A stretch of DNA of 64,000 bases from Peromyscus leucopus (GCF_004664715.2 NC_051075.1:88282709-88346708); one strand, 5' to 3'; numbered from the stretch's first letter, positions 35,838-48,586 are shown. Numbers and translations: made by a program. The notes: generated by a model not told the origin, from the letters alone.

Positions 35838-36046
35838 ATGTATTTTTGTTTGTTTATGACACAGTGTCTCATGCATCACATACTGTCTTTGAACTTGGTA
35901 TGTAGCTGAGGATAGCCTTGAACTTCTGATTCTCCTGCCTCCACCAGCTGTGTACAGCACACTAGTTTATGTGTTGCTGAGGACCAAAGTCAGGGCTTCA
36001 CGTGGGCTACATAAGCACTTGACCGGTGGATCTTCACCCTTAGCCC
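35838..36046 (-). repeat. B4-type SINE
   Basis: A B1-like portion (gacacagtgtctcatgc, gaacttggtatgtagc, gattctcctgcctcc) is followed by an ID-like portion ending agcactt...cacccttagccc, reverse complement. It abuts the preceding SINE. Confidence 0.72.
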
Positions 36047-39000
36047 AAGATAAATTATTTACAGGTAAATAATTAAATCTTATTCCGCTGCTTGGAAGAA
36101 ACATAAAATTTTTCAAATAGTTTCTTTTAAATATTTAACCTTTGTAAAACTAGATAAACTAAACTACTCTTTAAGTCAGTAAACTTAACCAACTAAATTA
36201 CTAATAGTTTATCTCTATATTGTCAATTGGAGCTAAATCTTCAAATTCTCGCATGTTGTATCAATCATTTAATTATGCTTGTACTTTTCTTTTTGCCCCC
36301 AATTCAGAGTTACATTGTCTTCAGAATTAATTGAATTCTTAGAAGCTGGTTTTCACAAGGATTAGGCGACCTTTATTTCTAGAGAGCTAGATGATCAGTA
36401 AACACAAACATTCAGGAAAAGATTAAGCTAAGATAAGGTCTATAATAAACAAGTTACTAATTTGAAAACACTGATAGATTTGTTATAGAGTATTTCTGTT
36501 AGTATTCCAGTGTTAATAACTGAACGTCAGAAGTAAATCTAACTCTAATTTCTACTTTGTATAGGTTTTAGTCTTAGAAAAACTTAACAGTTAGGCAATT
36601 TATAAAGTAAGGTTTTGTGTAAATATTTCATTCAACATTCTGGAAGAACTTCATTCTCATTGAGAAGAATCCTAGCCTGAAGTGACTGAAACTTTTTATC
36701 TGGTATGATATCCTTTTCAGATACAACCTTTGACACCACCCAGTGTTCCCTTACTAAATACACAGTGAATAAATAAAGAAGGCTTTTCCAAAATTCCTGG
36801 GCCGAGAGTCAAATGTAGGGCTGCCTGATCCAATGTGCATGCTCTTGCTACATGTCCTTAAAAAAACAAAAGAGAATAATGAATTCTCTAAGTAATTTTA
36901 AATTTTAAACAGTGAAATTTTAATTAAAAAGAAATTTTCTTAAGTTATAATTTGTTATCAATCATGGTTTCCCAAGATAAGTCAGCTTTGGCTGCACGAT
37001 TGTTTGTGAACAGCGCATGCGCTGAGGAAACTGCAGCCTGTGACTGTTTCTATTAACCTGCCTTTTTTGGAGGCATTGCTTCATGTTTAATGAGCTTCCT
37101 GCCCACCCTCTGGATAAAACTTTGGATTATTTATCTTAACACAACATGGGCATAAATGCTGATTATTCTGTCTTCTGGATTGACTCGTTTCTCCCAATAA
37201 GAAGATTTTAGACTCCTAAGAGAGAATCGGGGTTTAGAGATAGCCCGCTCATGTCTCCTGGTCTCCTGTGCCAACTGTGAGACCGCCATTAGACTCCATC
37301 AGTCTCAGTCGGAATTGGTTAATCAAATGGAAAAAGTGCCAACAATAGTAACCTTTGGACATCAGGAAAATAAAATTTTAAGAAAAAGTGCAATTATTAT
37401 AGGAAAGATGTCATATTATGAAAGTATACAGTTTTGTAATTGGACTATGGGTCTTTGATACACTTTGATGGTATGTATATGAGTTAGAATTAATTTTAAT
37501 TTTTAATGGATCTTTTACTTGAGCAGGACCTCCAAAACAGGTCACAGCAAACCATTAAAATTTAATGTGTATTTAATAAATAGAAAGCCAATATTTTTTG
37601 CTTTTTTCCATATACATTCTGCAACTTTCCTTTCTTTATCCTTTAAATCTAGTATCTTTAATTTTTGGCACAGTTCTCTTGAATGCCCACAAAATAGTCC
37701 TTAAGAGTTTGTATAAATGAAACAGTCAAAGAAATACTTATGTAGACAAAAAGTATTAATGGTGATCAACACCAACCAAATATTTTCTAAAAGACTTAAA
37801 TGTTTATCTAAAATGTGCAGTTTGAAATATTGACTTTGTCACATTTAATTCAAGTTTATTTCAAAGGCAAAAAAATGACACCTTGTATATATATCACATA
37901 GCTTCAGTTTAATTCACCATGTACATGACTGTCAGTTGTATTTATTATTTCCTATACACATGAAAACCCATAAACAAATTCTATTCTGCAAGTTATTTGC
38001 AGCATAGTAAAATTTTAAATCCCCCAGAGGACATTCACCAAATTTTATGGCTAATATCTTTACACTGCACTTGCACATAATAAGAAACAGAGCTGTCATA
38101 TTTCGTTCAACGGACTTTTATAATGAGATTTATATTTTTGCCAAGAAGTCTGAGTTTCACAACAGATATGCTGAGACAATAGAAGACAAACACGAAACTT
38201 TATGCACATTCCAAGGTAGGATTTTTCCATACAATTTACTTGCTATCTCCAAGTAAATAGTGAAAATTCACCTAAACTTTAACGTGAGTTTGTGGAACAA
38301 TTCTTATAAGACAATTATGTTGTGAGTGGTTTGGTGTAAGCAGCTCATTAGAAGGTAGATTGCATTAATGAATTGAAGAGATATTAATTTGCATCAATTC
38401 CCTTACTGTGAAATGTCTACTACTACTTTACCGTGGTTTTTATTACTATGCAAATTCTTGAGTAATAGCAACTATTGATTTTACTATTATTTACACAGTC
38501 ACTTAGGTTCATCTTAGTTAAATATGAGGTTAAACTACCATAAAAATATTACAGGAATCCTTCCCAGGGAACATAGAGAAGCAAGAATTGATTCCTTCCA
38601 TGCAAGGGACAAGACTATGGTACTCTGCCCTCTGTGGTATGGAAGTTATGCTCTGCCCCTCTGGACTCCTTTTAACAAGGCAGTTGTTCTACTCTTAGTT
38701 TGTATATTCATACAGAATAAGCTGCCCAGGACAAGAACACCAAATCCAATTCTCACTGACATTCACCCTTACTCATTCATTGTCTCCTGCTAAGAGGATC
38801 AGAGGTAGTAGTGGTGTCCCATAAAACACAGTTTCAGAATTCGTGGAGCATTGGAATTCTATGGGAAAAAGCAAGGGATATTTTGAAATATAAGTCTCTC
38901 TCAGTGAAGAACTGTCTTCAGCCTCACACAGCCTTTGGATGTCTCAGCAGATTAAACCCCATAAATATAAATTGCTCAGACTTCAGCCTTCAATAGCAAT

Positions 39001-39560
39001 AGAGAGATTTTATGGATGCTAACCTGGAAGTTCAACAGAAAAAGAAACACTGAAGTGAAGCAAAGGCATTGTCTTTGGTTTTTGGTTACTTTCTCCTCCC
39101 TATTTTCAATGAACAGTTTAAATTCTGTATACTGACAATAAGTAACTTAAAAAGGACTTCAGCTATTGATCTGGTAATTCTTACTTGCTGGTGGGTTATT
39201 TTTATAGACACGTGATCATTGTTGCAGATGGTCCTGATTACATCATTAGAGAGAAAATGTCACTCAAACAGTTTAGACCAGACGGCAGCCTGGGGTCTGG
39301 GGATGGCATTGTTTACACCCTCATTTCAGAAACTCTACTGCTCACGCATCTCTTTAGTAGCAGATCAGCTCCTTTGGCATTTATCTCTTTTCATTAAACT
39401 TGCATGATGCACATTAATTGCTCGCTTCTTTCTGTTGCCATGTATAACTGACACAATTTGTGATTATTTATTTTAATGTCAATTATATATTCATATATAT
39501 ATGCTCTTTTTTAATCCTTATTTAAATACATGGTAACTTCATATTTATGGAGCACAAGTG
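36047..39560. other. Repeat-poor stretch of intron 1, enhancer candidate region
   Basis: About 3.5 kb without any repeat I recognise, which is long for this intron. It includes a perfect NRF1-type palindrome at 37013-37022 and several TAAT- and ATGCAAAT-type homeodomain/POU motifs at about 38365-38460. No exon is supported. The enhancer idea is inference only. Confidence 0.4.
37013..37022. promoter_or_regulatory. Perfect NRF1-type palindrome
   Basis: GCGCATGCGC, the core of the NRF1 consensus, occurs in a CpG-poor, AT-rich stretch. An attgtttgtgaaca Fox/Sox-like string lies just left of it. Function is not shown by the sequence. Confidence 0.3.
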
Positions 39561-40125
39561 CAGTGTTGTAATACATGGGTACCTGTGTACAGTAAATCAC
39601 AGAACAATAAACAGGATATTTTACATGATTTTCCCTTTGCGATAAGAACAGGAGCTAGAAGCTTATTAAGTAGGAGAGAGACCCCAGGGTCCTTGGTGGA
39701 GGTCAGGAATGCCAGAAGACAGGTCTGTTTCCTGTTTCTTTGTTATCTGGCTGATAACTGCCTAGAGGCCATACTTCACTACAGGACTGAGACTGAGAGA
39801 TGGCACATGGACACTTGGCTATTTCACATGGCCTCACCCACTCACTCCCTTCCCAATACCTCCCCCCAGTCTCTGCCCTAAATCCTTTAAAAGTCTCCCA
39901 AACTTGCAGTTGCATGGTTCCGTATTTCCTGGGACTCCTGGGTACAGGAGTTCTTCTCTCTCCCTCCTATGCCTCTACCTATGGATCTATAATAAACTTC
40001 TCCTAACGCTTCCCCTCTGTGGCCTGAGAATTTCATTCTTCAAATTTGTGAGACAAGAACCCCAAAGGCACTGGCTAGGGTTGGCTTTGGTAGCTCTTGA
40101 GTTTTCTGGGACCTAGCTCCCTACA
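39560..40125 (+). mobile_element. LTR-type element (solo or fragment)
   Basis: It has retroviral LTR layout: a TATA-like cctttaaaag near 39886, the poly-A signal AATAAA at 39991-39996, and a downstream U5-like block with gagaatttcattcttcaaat and gagacaagaacccc. The right end may be ctccctaca near 40125. I could not find a clean duplication, so the boundaries are approximate. No internal viral coding region is seen. It is antisense to Bmp5. Confidence 0.62.
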
Positions 40126-40257
40126 ATGAGCAAAGCTCTGTCTTTCCCAGTCATGTCCCAGGATTCCCATGTCACTTAGACATTTGGATGTTTATGTAAG
40201 GGACAGTAGACTCCTCGTATTGACTGTCCATTTTTATAAGGTTTCTATTTTTTTGTA

Positions 40258-40444
40258 AAGTGTGTGCGAGCGCATGCGTGCACACGCGCACGCACACATA
40301 CACACACACACACACTCATGTAGAGGTCAGAGGACAACTTTGTGGAGTCCATTCTCTCCTCCCACCATGTGAGTCCCAGGTGGAACTAAGGTTATAAGGC
40401 ATAAGAGCAAGCACCCTTACACGCTGAGCCACCTCCCCAGCCCA
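40258..40444 (-). repeat. B2/B3-superfamily SINE
   Basis: An alternating GCGCATGCGTGCACACGCGC-like and CA-rich tail side is followed by gtagaggtcagaggacaac, cccaccatgtgagtccc and acgctgagccacctccccagccc. This is a reverse-complement tRNA-derived SINE. Confidence 0.85.
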
Positions 40445-41242
40445 ATGGTAGGTTTCTAAGGAAATAAATATTGAAACTACATCTTAATATCCTAAAAGTA
40501 AAACATCACTTCAAAATTTCCCAGTGGACTCCCTGGTAAATGGCAGGGCTTCTGTGTTTTTCATCTGGACCAGAGCACTCTCAGAGAAAGGACTGTTATT
40601 TATATACCAGTTAATTTGGGTAAGGATGATAAATGCTTCCAACATAAATAGTTAGAATTTTATGAAATTATTTTTTTTATTTTTTAAAGAACTATTTACT
40701 TTATCAAAACTACTGGTATGTTTACGCTTCCTGCACGAGGTCAAAGTTTTTACTTAATCCAGAACCTTCTTTGTGTATACTTCCGTAGCATTGCCTGTAA
40801 AATGCTGTTTGTTGCCCATTTTCCTGGAAGACCACCGGAATAGAAGAATAAACACCTGCAAACATCTGGCTGACTCCTAGTTTCTGGTTGACCAATTGCT
40901 GTGACTTTGTTATAATCACTCAGTCGCCAAGAGAATGCAAATTTGTAAACAAAACGAAAACACTACAACCCAGCTCCTGCAGTTTATTTCCTGTTTTCTC
41001 TTAGCAACAGCACACACAGTGTAGTTGATTGGCACACCACACATAATTCAATATAGTCATACTGCTCGTAAACCAAATTAGATTCAGCTACCAGAGAGTA
41101 AATAGCGTCACAATAAGAAGAGGGGAGTGCCTGTTTATTTGGTTTGCTTCTGTGACATCAGTATTGAAAACTGATGCTCCCTGGTGTACTCATGGTTAAG
41201 ACTCAGAAGCTTGCCTGGATCCTCAGCCAGGTAAGCTTTTCT

Positions 41243-41350
41243 CAGTTCTGGATTGGTGGTGCACACTTTAATCCCAGCACTCGGGAAGCAAAAGAAAGCA
41301 AACCTCTTGAATTTGAGGCCATCATGTCTACATAGTAAGTTTTAGGACAA
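41243..41350 (+). repeat. Diverged B1 fragment
   Basis: It contains ggattggtggtgcacac, tttaatcccagcactcggg and gaatttgaggccatcatgtct, a 3'-truncated B1. Confidence 0.85.
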
Positions 41351-41778
41351 CTAGTTCTCTGGAGACACTCACACACGGCACCATCAGCAGACCAAGAATT
41401 TGTTGCTAGACAGATTGTAGGCTCTAGAGAAGAACCTACTACTATTCTTCCGGTAAATGGACATATTATTACTAAACTGCCTCCTAATGACTTATCTTTA
41501 TACCCACAGGTTAACGCATCTCTCAACCCTCACAAGGAAAACTGTATTTTCAGTTGATGGTGATCGACAAAGAGACTCCAACTGGTCAACATGTAGAGAA
41601 TAAGAGATTGCAGAAGTCTCAGACCTAAATGAGATACCTAGATCAAATCTCCTGCGCTTATTACAGAAGAAAGGAAAGAGTGTAAAAGCCAGAGGCGGCA
41701 AATAACTCTATGAAAACAGTGTCTTTAGGACACAACAGGACAGCTGCATGCATGAACCCACAGCAGTTGTGACAGCAT

Positions 41779-41822
<44 letters not shown>

Positions 41823-42200
41823 TGTGAGCTAAAGTCAGACCGAATCTCAGCATGTGAGGAGAAGTCAGGCACCAAGTCTGCCCCTCATAGAAGAGCTACT
41901 GGAATCCTACCACCAGCCGAGGAGCTATTGGCAGCTAGTGGGAAAAAGGAGAATCAGTTTTCTCTAAGAGTGTAGCCGTTTGTATGTCAACCACGGTCCA
42001 GGAGAGGCCAAGCGTTCAAGTATATATGAACAGCAGATATTGGATTTGATGTGTGAGACAGACACAGACAGAGAGACAGAGAAGACACAAAGTTAGATGG
42101 GTAAGGAAGGAGGCATGGATCCTGGAAGATTTGGGTGAGGAGTGAATATGACTAAAACACATTATACAAAATTATCAAAGAATACACACACACACACACC
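41351..42200 (+). mobile_element. L1 3' UTR (5'-truncated)
   Basis: An 850-bp rodent L1 3' UTR. Landmarks are ggtgatcgacaaagagactcc, gtagagaataagagattgcag, aagagtgtaaaagccagagg, aggacacaacaggacagctgc, acagcagttgtgacagc, tctcagcatg and the end attatacaaaattatcaaag. A CA run at 41780-41820 replaces part of the UTR. It carries no coding portion. Confidence 0.85.
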
Positions 42201-42208
42201 ACACACAG
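42183..42208. repeat. (CA)n microsatellite
   Basis: A short interrupted CA run at the terminus of the preceding L1 end. A second short run occurs at about 42709-42733. Confidence 0.9.
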
Positions 42209-43500
42209 TTATATTCCTTTTCTTTCCAACCATTAAACAAAAGATACATGATTAGGCCATCTTTTAAGTCCACCTAGACTAACAGAGTCCCTTCGAATTG
42301 TACCCCAAAAAGGCAGTAACTGCTTGAACGTGTCAGTAGCAGAATAAACATCACCTGTATATCCACTTCACCTCAAACCCAAATGTGAATGTCAGTAACC
42401 TGACTGTATTCTAGATGATACCCAGCTGCATGCCCCATGCAATAACTCAAATATTTTAATATAGCAATTATCACCACTGTATTTTCCCTTTCTAAGTTAA
42501 TGGTAAATGATTTATCCATTTGATCTGTATTTATCATGATATTGCTGAATGTAAGGCACATTTCTGGGGACTGGGATGACAGCAATAAATACAATGAGCC
42601 TATCTTTATGGGATTCATATTCCACTGTAGACAACTGTATTTTAATGGTTAATAGTTGATGAGTACAGATGTGTTTTGACTAGTACCAGCCTCTGTGTAC
42701 ATGTACATGAACACATACACACACACACACATACAGAGGTATGCAAAGGCATAAAGAGTAATATGAGTGCTATTTCAGGTAAGGTGATCAAGGAAGAACT
42801 CTGGGGTAACGTGATCTAATCAGAACACTGCTTACTCAATACACTTGGCATAGGTCCCAAGAAGGGGAGTGGTTGGCTTCTTGAAGAATATCTCAGTGAG
42901 CACACTTGGAGCTGTGGTCCACCAGCAGAGTTGAGAGAAAAATAAGAGTGCTACCCAGAATCTAGATCACTTGTAGAACATGGTAAGGAGTTTGGAGGGT
43001 TTTTGTATTTTTCATGATCAAATGTTCTTAAACCAATTAACTGATTTGGAACAGACTCACAGTCTGCATTCACTCCTTATTAACCTGTGCTTTCTCTACA
43101 CCTATTTTAAACCATGGGGACCAAAAGTAAGTGAAAATAATCTCAAATCTCTCTTTGAAACCAGAACAGAACTATTTCCATCTACTCTTGACAATCTACT
43201 CATTCACAAAGCCTACATTCAAATTACATTTCTGGTGAAATATGTCTCTTCTTGAACGTGTAGTCAAACTTTCAAACCTTTTGCATACATGTTATTTGTC
43301 AAGGTCTCTTAGGGCTCTATTTTTATTTTGAACTGGAGCAGAACTTTGGATTTATCTTTAAAAGTCAATTATTCTTTCTGAATGATTGGGATTCAAAGGC
43401 CAGGTGTCATCTGCTAGCCTGGATCAAGCTAGAAATATAATCATATATTATTACATGTTATATATAAGTATATTGTATAATATGTGTTATACACTTATAT

Positions 43501-43505
43501 TACAC

Positions 43506-43544
<39 letters not shown>
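43501..43544. repeat. (CA)n microsatellite
   Basis: About 20 CA repeats with one CG interruption near the start, preceded by a TATA-rich segment. Confidence 0.96.
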
Positions 43545-43546
<2 letters not shown>

Positions 43547-43892
43547 ATACTAAGAGAATATGTTTCAATCCCATTTCCTCATTAGTTGTATAATACTAGC
43601 TTGTCCAAACTGCAAGTTCCTCACAGTGAACTTGCATTACGGGCTTTACAATGGTTTAAATAAGATACATACACAGCCATCGTGAATGTATGGATCACAG
43701 CAGACATCTGGAAAATCATAGTTATTCCCAGTTGTTTTAACTTCATGATAAAAGATGCACTTCTCAGGAGAAATTCCCTGTCTCCTCTTTCCATACAATC
43801 CTTACAACCAGAGCACCATGTCATGGTATTTTACTACTGTGTTTTGCTTGCTTTGTTATTTCAATGGAATAAGGAAAAGGAGCTATTTATCA

Positions 43893-43924
43893 GTTTGTTT
43901 GTTTGTTTGTTTGTTTGTTTGTTT
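43893..43924. repeat. (TTTG)n microsatellite
   Basis: Eight TTTG tetranucleotides. Its reverse-strand mate (AAAC/AAAAC-rich) lies at about 44030-44060. Confidence 0.95.
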
Positions 43925-45032
43925 CCTTAATTTTTCTTTCCCCATCCGAAGAAGCTAAACAGGTCTTTGGCCTGTATCTTTTAGGGAATGGTTGTCTTTT
44001 ATGACAGAAAACAGAAGTTGCTTGTAAAAACGAAACAAAACAAAAATCAAACAAACAAAAAACTTCTGGCATGTCTTAGAACAGATTGTGCTATATACAC
44101 ACATTGGGGGAGGGGAGCTGGCTAATGGTATTAAGGGAGACTGGAAGGAACAGTAAGCAGAACCTCCACCCTGGGAGCCCAGCAGGGTCCTTTTTTTTCC
44201 TGGAGATGGGCTGCAGTTCTGAAAGTGGTGTGGAAAGGGAAACAGTTACCACTGGGGCACCCCTGGAGAGAAGGGCAGCAGAGCCACTGGACTCCAGAGG
44301 ACTCTGTGGGCTGAGGGTACAGAGAGGACAGCATGTTTCCTACAAAAGTCAGGAATGAACGGTCTTCTAAAAGTTGAGGCTTTTAAGAAGTACATTTCAT
44401 TATAACTATATCACAAATGCATGACTCTATCATAGTCTCAGTAAACTCAAAGAGTTGAACCTCAATTTTCCATGCATATCACCAATGATATGAACAAACC
44501 AAAAAAGCCATTTATCCTTAGGTACCAACCACTTAACAGTTTAACAGTTCAGAATCTCTTTTCAATTATATTTCTAGCTATCTTCACTGTATAGAAATGA
44601 ATCCAACTCAGAAAGTATGATATATAAAACTGTGCTGTGTGAATATTAGGTGCTTGGTAAAAAGAAATCAAAATTATAAAAAGAAAGCATACAAAAATAT
44701 GTAGAATTTACACAATACCCAAAATAAAGAGATCTGTACAGATATTTTAATAACATTCACTTATGATGATATAGATACATCTATATGCCATTTGGAAAAA
44801 TAATCCAAAAACTAAAGAAATAAAATAGAAGGCATTACTTCCCATAGGCTAAACTAAAAAGGATGTTGGTTCACTGTTCTTAGACATCTTGAGATTATTT
44901 GCAAAATATCCATAAGTCATTTATGTGCCTCAACAATAGGTTGCATATGTCTATTATATCCTTTTGTTAAGTTTGTTAATTTACATAACTATATATTTAG
45001 TAGACAATATCTCTACTTTATGCACACGCCAT

Positions 45033-45190
45033 TTGTTTTTGAGACAGGTTTTACATTGCCCAGGCTTGCCTCCTCCTTACTGTGTAACCCAGGCTTTCCT
45101 CCTACTTACTGTGTAGCCCAGGCTAAACTTGATTCTCCTTCTTTTAACACTCAAGCCCTGAGATTAGAAGACTGAACCACATGCATACCT
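45033..45190 (-). repeat. Old B1 with internal duplication
   Basis: tttttgagacaggttttac is followed by a tandem repeat of a 30-bp-scale segment (tactgtgta(a/g)cccaggct occurs twice), then a decayed B1 head ending near aaccacatgcatacc. Confidence 0.65.
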
Positions 45191-45461
45191 ACAAGTATTC
45201 TCTAAATGTTTTTACTCAAATCAGTTCTTGACTTTGGCCTTTTGTTTACTTTTTCTTGGGGAGAAAATTATTTAGTAGTGATCTAGTCAAACCTAACCTA
45301 TTAGTATAACTTTACCCTTTCTGTTAGCAGCTCATCCTTATTCCAGTGAATACTCTAAAACAAGAGCGACTCATTTAAATAATAAACACCTAATTCCCCT
45401 TTAGTGGTAAGCATGACCTATTGCACAGTCGTTTCTGTATGTGCTAGCATTTCCTTCCTGA

Positions 45462-45546
45462 CCCCCTCCCCGCCCTCCGCGCGTGCGCTGCCCGCCGCCG
45501 CGCCGCGCCCCACCCCCCCCCAACCCCCCCCCACCCCACCCCCCGC
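45462..45546. other. Compact CpG- and C-run-rich island
   Basis: About 45 bp with roughly eleven CpGs (ccgcgcgtgcgctgcccgcc and onward) are followed by about 45 bp of C runs separated by single A or AA. On the minus strand this gives several G-tracts of four or more, a G-quadruplex-capable arrangement. The surroundings are AT-rich and CpG-poor. It could be an expanded simple repeat, an unmethylated element or an assembly oddity. I see no gene attached to it. Confidence 0.75.
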
Positions 45547-45759
45547 TTCATGACTGTCCTGTTGTGCCCAAATGTTACACTGCATTTGCTGCAATGAAGT
45601 TGTAAGACTTTGGGTAGAGTTTTACAACAGTATACATTAAGATTTGTATCGAGTTCTCCCACTTAAGAATTGTTCTAATTTCAAAAATGAATGTGTTTAT
45701 CAGACACACTCTGATTGTTAAAATGCCTGCTGTTGTTATGGTTTGGAATGTATATACAT

Positions 45760-45925
45760 ATACTTATATGCATGTAATAACAATTAGCAACCAAAAAGGC
45801 GGAAGGGGCATGAATTTGAAGGAGAGCAGGAAGGAGAGTATGGGAGGGGTTGGAGGGAGGAAAGGAAAGGGAGAAATGCTTCAATCAAATTATAATCTCA
45901 AAGATAAAAAATAAATAAATAAATA
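45760..45925 (+). mobile_element. L1 3'-end fragment
   Basis: It runs atgcatgtaataacaattagc, gggcatgaatttgaagg, a purine-rich block, then caaattataatctcaaag and an A/TAAA tail. It is the sister copy of 7283..7411. Confidence 0.72.
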
Positions 45926-46524
45926 TCTACTGCTAATTTATGATATCTTCTCTGCCGTCAACCAATTTGAAGTTTTACTGACTGTCATTACTTTTCTACT
46001 AAGATCACTGTGGGTAGGAGGTTAACTTATGAGCCACTCTCAGTCTGGAAAAGAGGTCTGTTTTCTGTAGAGAGTTTAAAAACAAGAGCACAAGCAATTA
46101 TATTCACTCTGCTTTTTATCGTTATCATGCCTCAGAAACTCTGGACAATGTCAGTGATAAAACATCCCTTCCAGTAAAAATAAATGTGTTGGTAAAAGTT
46201 CAAAAATTGCCAATTGGCACATTTTTATCATTTTTCTTTTAATAAGCATTGCATTCTGTGGAAACCTACAATCCAGCACAATGACACAATGAACAGAGAA
46301 GAATTTAAGCACAATTATACCTTTTTGTAACAATCATGTTAGCCATTGTTTATATCAAATCGACCAGCAATATAAAGAAGCCAAAAATTCCAGATAATTA
46401 TGAAATTATAAACAAATATAATAAAAATCTTATTATGAATTGTCTAGTGAGGTTATTTTAGTAGAATATTTTCAAATGTGAAAACTTGGAAGTTTCTAGA
46501 AGCAATTTGAAAAAATAAAGTCAG

Positions 46525-46790
46525 GGACTGGAGAGACAGCGCTACTATTAGAAGCACATGCTCCTTTTTTTTTTTTTTTTTAGGTTTTTCAAGACAGGGT
46601 TTCTCTGTGTAGCTTTGCGCCTTTCCTGGAACTCACTTGGTAACCCAGGCTGGCCTCGAACTCACAGAGATCCACCTACCTCTGCCTCCCGAGTGCTGGG
46701 ATTAAAGGCATGCGCCACCACCGCCCAGCCCCACATGCTGCTTTTGCAGAGGTCCTGAGTTTGGTTCTCAGAACCCATTACGTAGTGAAA
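46525..46790 (+). repeat. B2 SINE split by B1
   Basis: A B2 head (ggactggagagacagcg ... gaagcacatgct) is broken by a B1 and continues as ttttgcagaggtcctgagtttgg ... cagaaccca. The B2 tail is missing and L1 sequence begins directly after it. Confidence 0.82.
46563..46731 (-). repeat. B1 SINE nested in B2
   Basis: A well-preserved reverse-complement B1 from caagacagggtttctctgtg to gcgccaccaccgcccagcc. The B2 motif cacatgct appears on both sides (46555-46562 and 46732-46739) as the target duplication. Confidence 0.95.
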
Positions 46791-48410
46791 ACGGCCTTCC
46801 TAGCAAAACCAACCTACAGATTCAGTGTAATTCCCACCAAAATTCCAATACAGTTTTTCACAGATCATGAAAGGACCATTTTCAGCTTCATATGGAAACA
46901 AAAACAAAAAACAAAACAGGGTAACTAAAACAATCCTCTGTAACAAAAGATCTGTTGGAAATATCACCATCCCCAGTTTCAAGTTGCACTGCAGAGCTAT
47001 AGTAATAACAACAGCAAGGCATTGGCACAGGAACAGATACAGTGGTCAACTGAGTCCAATTGAAACCCTACACGTGAATCCTATATTGACACCTAATTTT
47101 TTATAAAGAAGCCTGAAATACACAAAGGGGAAAAACAAAAGACAACATCTTCAACAAATAGTTCTGGTCAAACTGGATGGCTGCCTGTAGAAGAATACAA
47201 AATAGATCCAGACTCATCATCCTGCAGAAAACTCAAGTCTAAGTGGATCAAAGACCTCAGTTTAAAACCAAATACACTGAACTTGATAGAAGAGAAAGTG
47301 GGGAATATCCTTGAACTCACTGGCACAGGAAAAGACTTTCTGAACAGAACACGGTTAGCACAGACACTGAGATCAACAATTAACAAATGGGACCTCACGT
47401 AACTGAAAATTTGTTGTACAGCAAAGGGCACTGTTACTCAGATGCAGTAGCAGCCTACAGAATGGGAAAAGATTTTACCAAGTATATATCCAATAGAGGG
47501 CTAATATCCAAAATACATAAAGAACTCAAAAAACTAAATATCAAGAAAACAAGTAACCCAATTGAATAATGGGGTACAGATATAAATAGAGACTTCTCAA
47601 GAGAGGAAACTTAAATGGCTGAGAAACACTTAAAGAAATGTTGGACACCCTGAGTCATCAGAAAAATGCAAATCAGAACCACTTTGAGGTTTTCATATAA
47701 CACTCATCAGAAGGGCAAAGATCAATAAAACAAATGACAGATGGCTCAGGCTGGTGAGGACAGGAAATACGTGGAACACTCATCCATTGCTGGTGGGAAT
47801 GCAAACTTGTACAGCCACTATGGAAATCAGTGAGATGCTTCCTCTGGAAGATGTGCATAGTGCTGCCTCCAGATCCAGCTGTACCACTCGTGGGCATGTA
47901 CCCAAAGGATGCTTCATTCTACTGCAGAGACACTGCTCAGCCATGTTCATGGCTTCTCTATTCATAAGAGCCAGAAATAGGGAACAACCTAGATATCCCT
48001 CAGGAAAAGAATGGATAAGAATATGTAGCACATTCATACAATGGAGTATTAATCAGTAGCTGAAAAAGATGAAATTTGCAGGTAAATGGATGGAACTAGA
48101 AAAAAAAAATCATTCTGAGTACGGTAACCCAGAAAGACAAGTATGGTATGTATTCACTTATGTGTGGGTATTAGCTGTTAAATCATTGATAACCCAGCTA
48201 CAATCCATAGAACCACAGAGGTTAAGTATAGAATAAGGGACTTGGGATGTGGACAGATTGATCTCCCTAGGAAAGGAAAATAGAACAGATAGTCACGGAT
48301 GGATGGGTAAGATGAAGTGGAGAGGGGAAAGGGAGATGTGGACCAGGAGGGAATGCTAGAAGACAGCTAAAGCTAAGGCCTATTTGAGGGGTAGTATAGT
48401 AACCTAATAC

Positions 48411-48586
48411 TGCCGGGCGATGGTGGCGCACGCCTTTAATCCCAGCACTCGGGAGGCAGAGGCAGGCAGATCTCTGTGAGTTCAAGGCCAGCCTGGTCTA
48501 CCAAATGAGTTTCAGGAAAGGCGCAAAGCTACACAAAGAAACCCTGTCTCGAAAAACCAAAAAAGAAAAAAAAGAAAAAAAAAAGA
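48411..48586 (+). repeat. Young B1 SINE nested in L1
   Basis: It begins tgccgggcgatggtggcgc and ends in ctcgaaaaaccaaaaa plus an A-rich tail with G interruptions. Perfect aacctaatac copies lie at 48401-48410 and 48587-48596. Confidence 0.97.

Larger units (their letters stand above)
42734..45032. other. Mostly repeat-poor intron stretch with two simple repeats
   Basis: Apart from an AC run (43501-43544) and a TTTG run (43893-43924) I see no recognised repeat and no plausible exon. Short reading frames here show no known protein signature. Confidence 0.45.

Noticed and set aside
38524..38996. Two consecutive plus-strand frames of 89 and 61 codons in a repeat-poor area
   Set aside because: No recognised domain, no convincing splice sites tying them together, and ordinary length for chance in this composition.
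46867..48059. Several overlapping frames with reverse-transcriptase-like scraps
   Set aside because: These are fragments of a decayed L1 ORF2 with many stops and shifts, so no functional protein is present.
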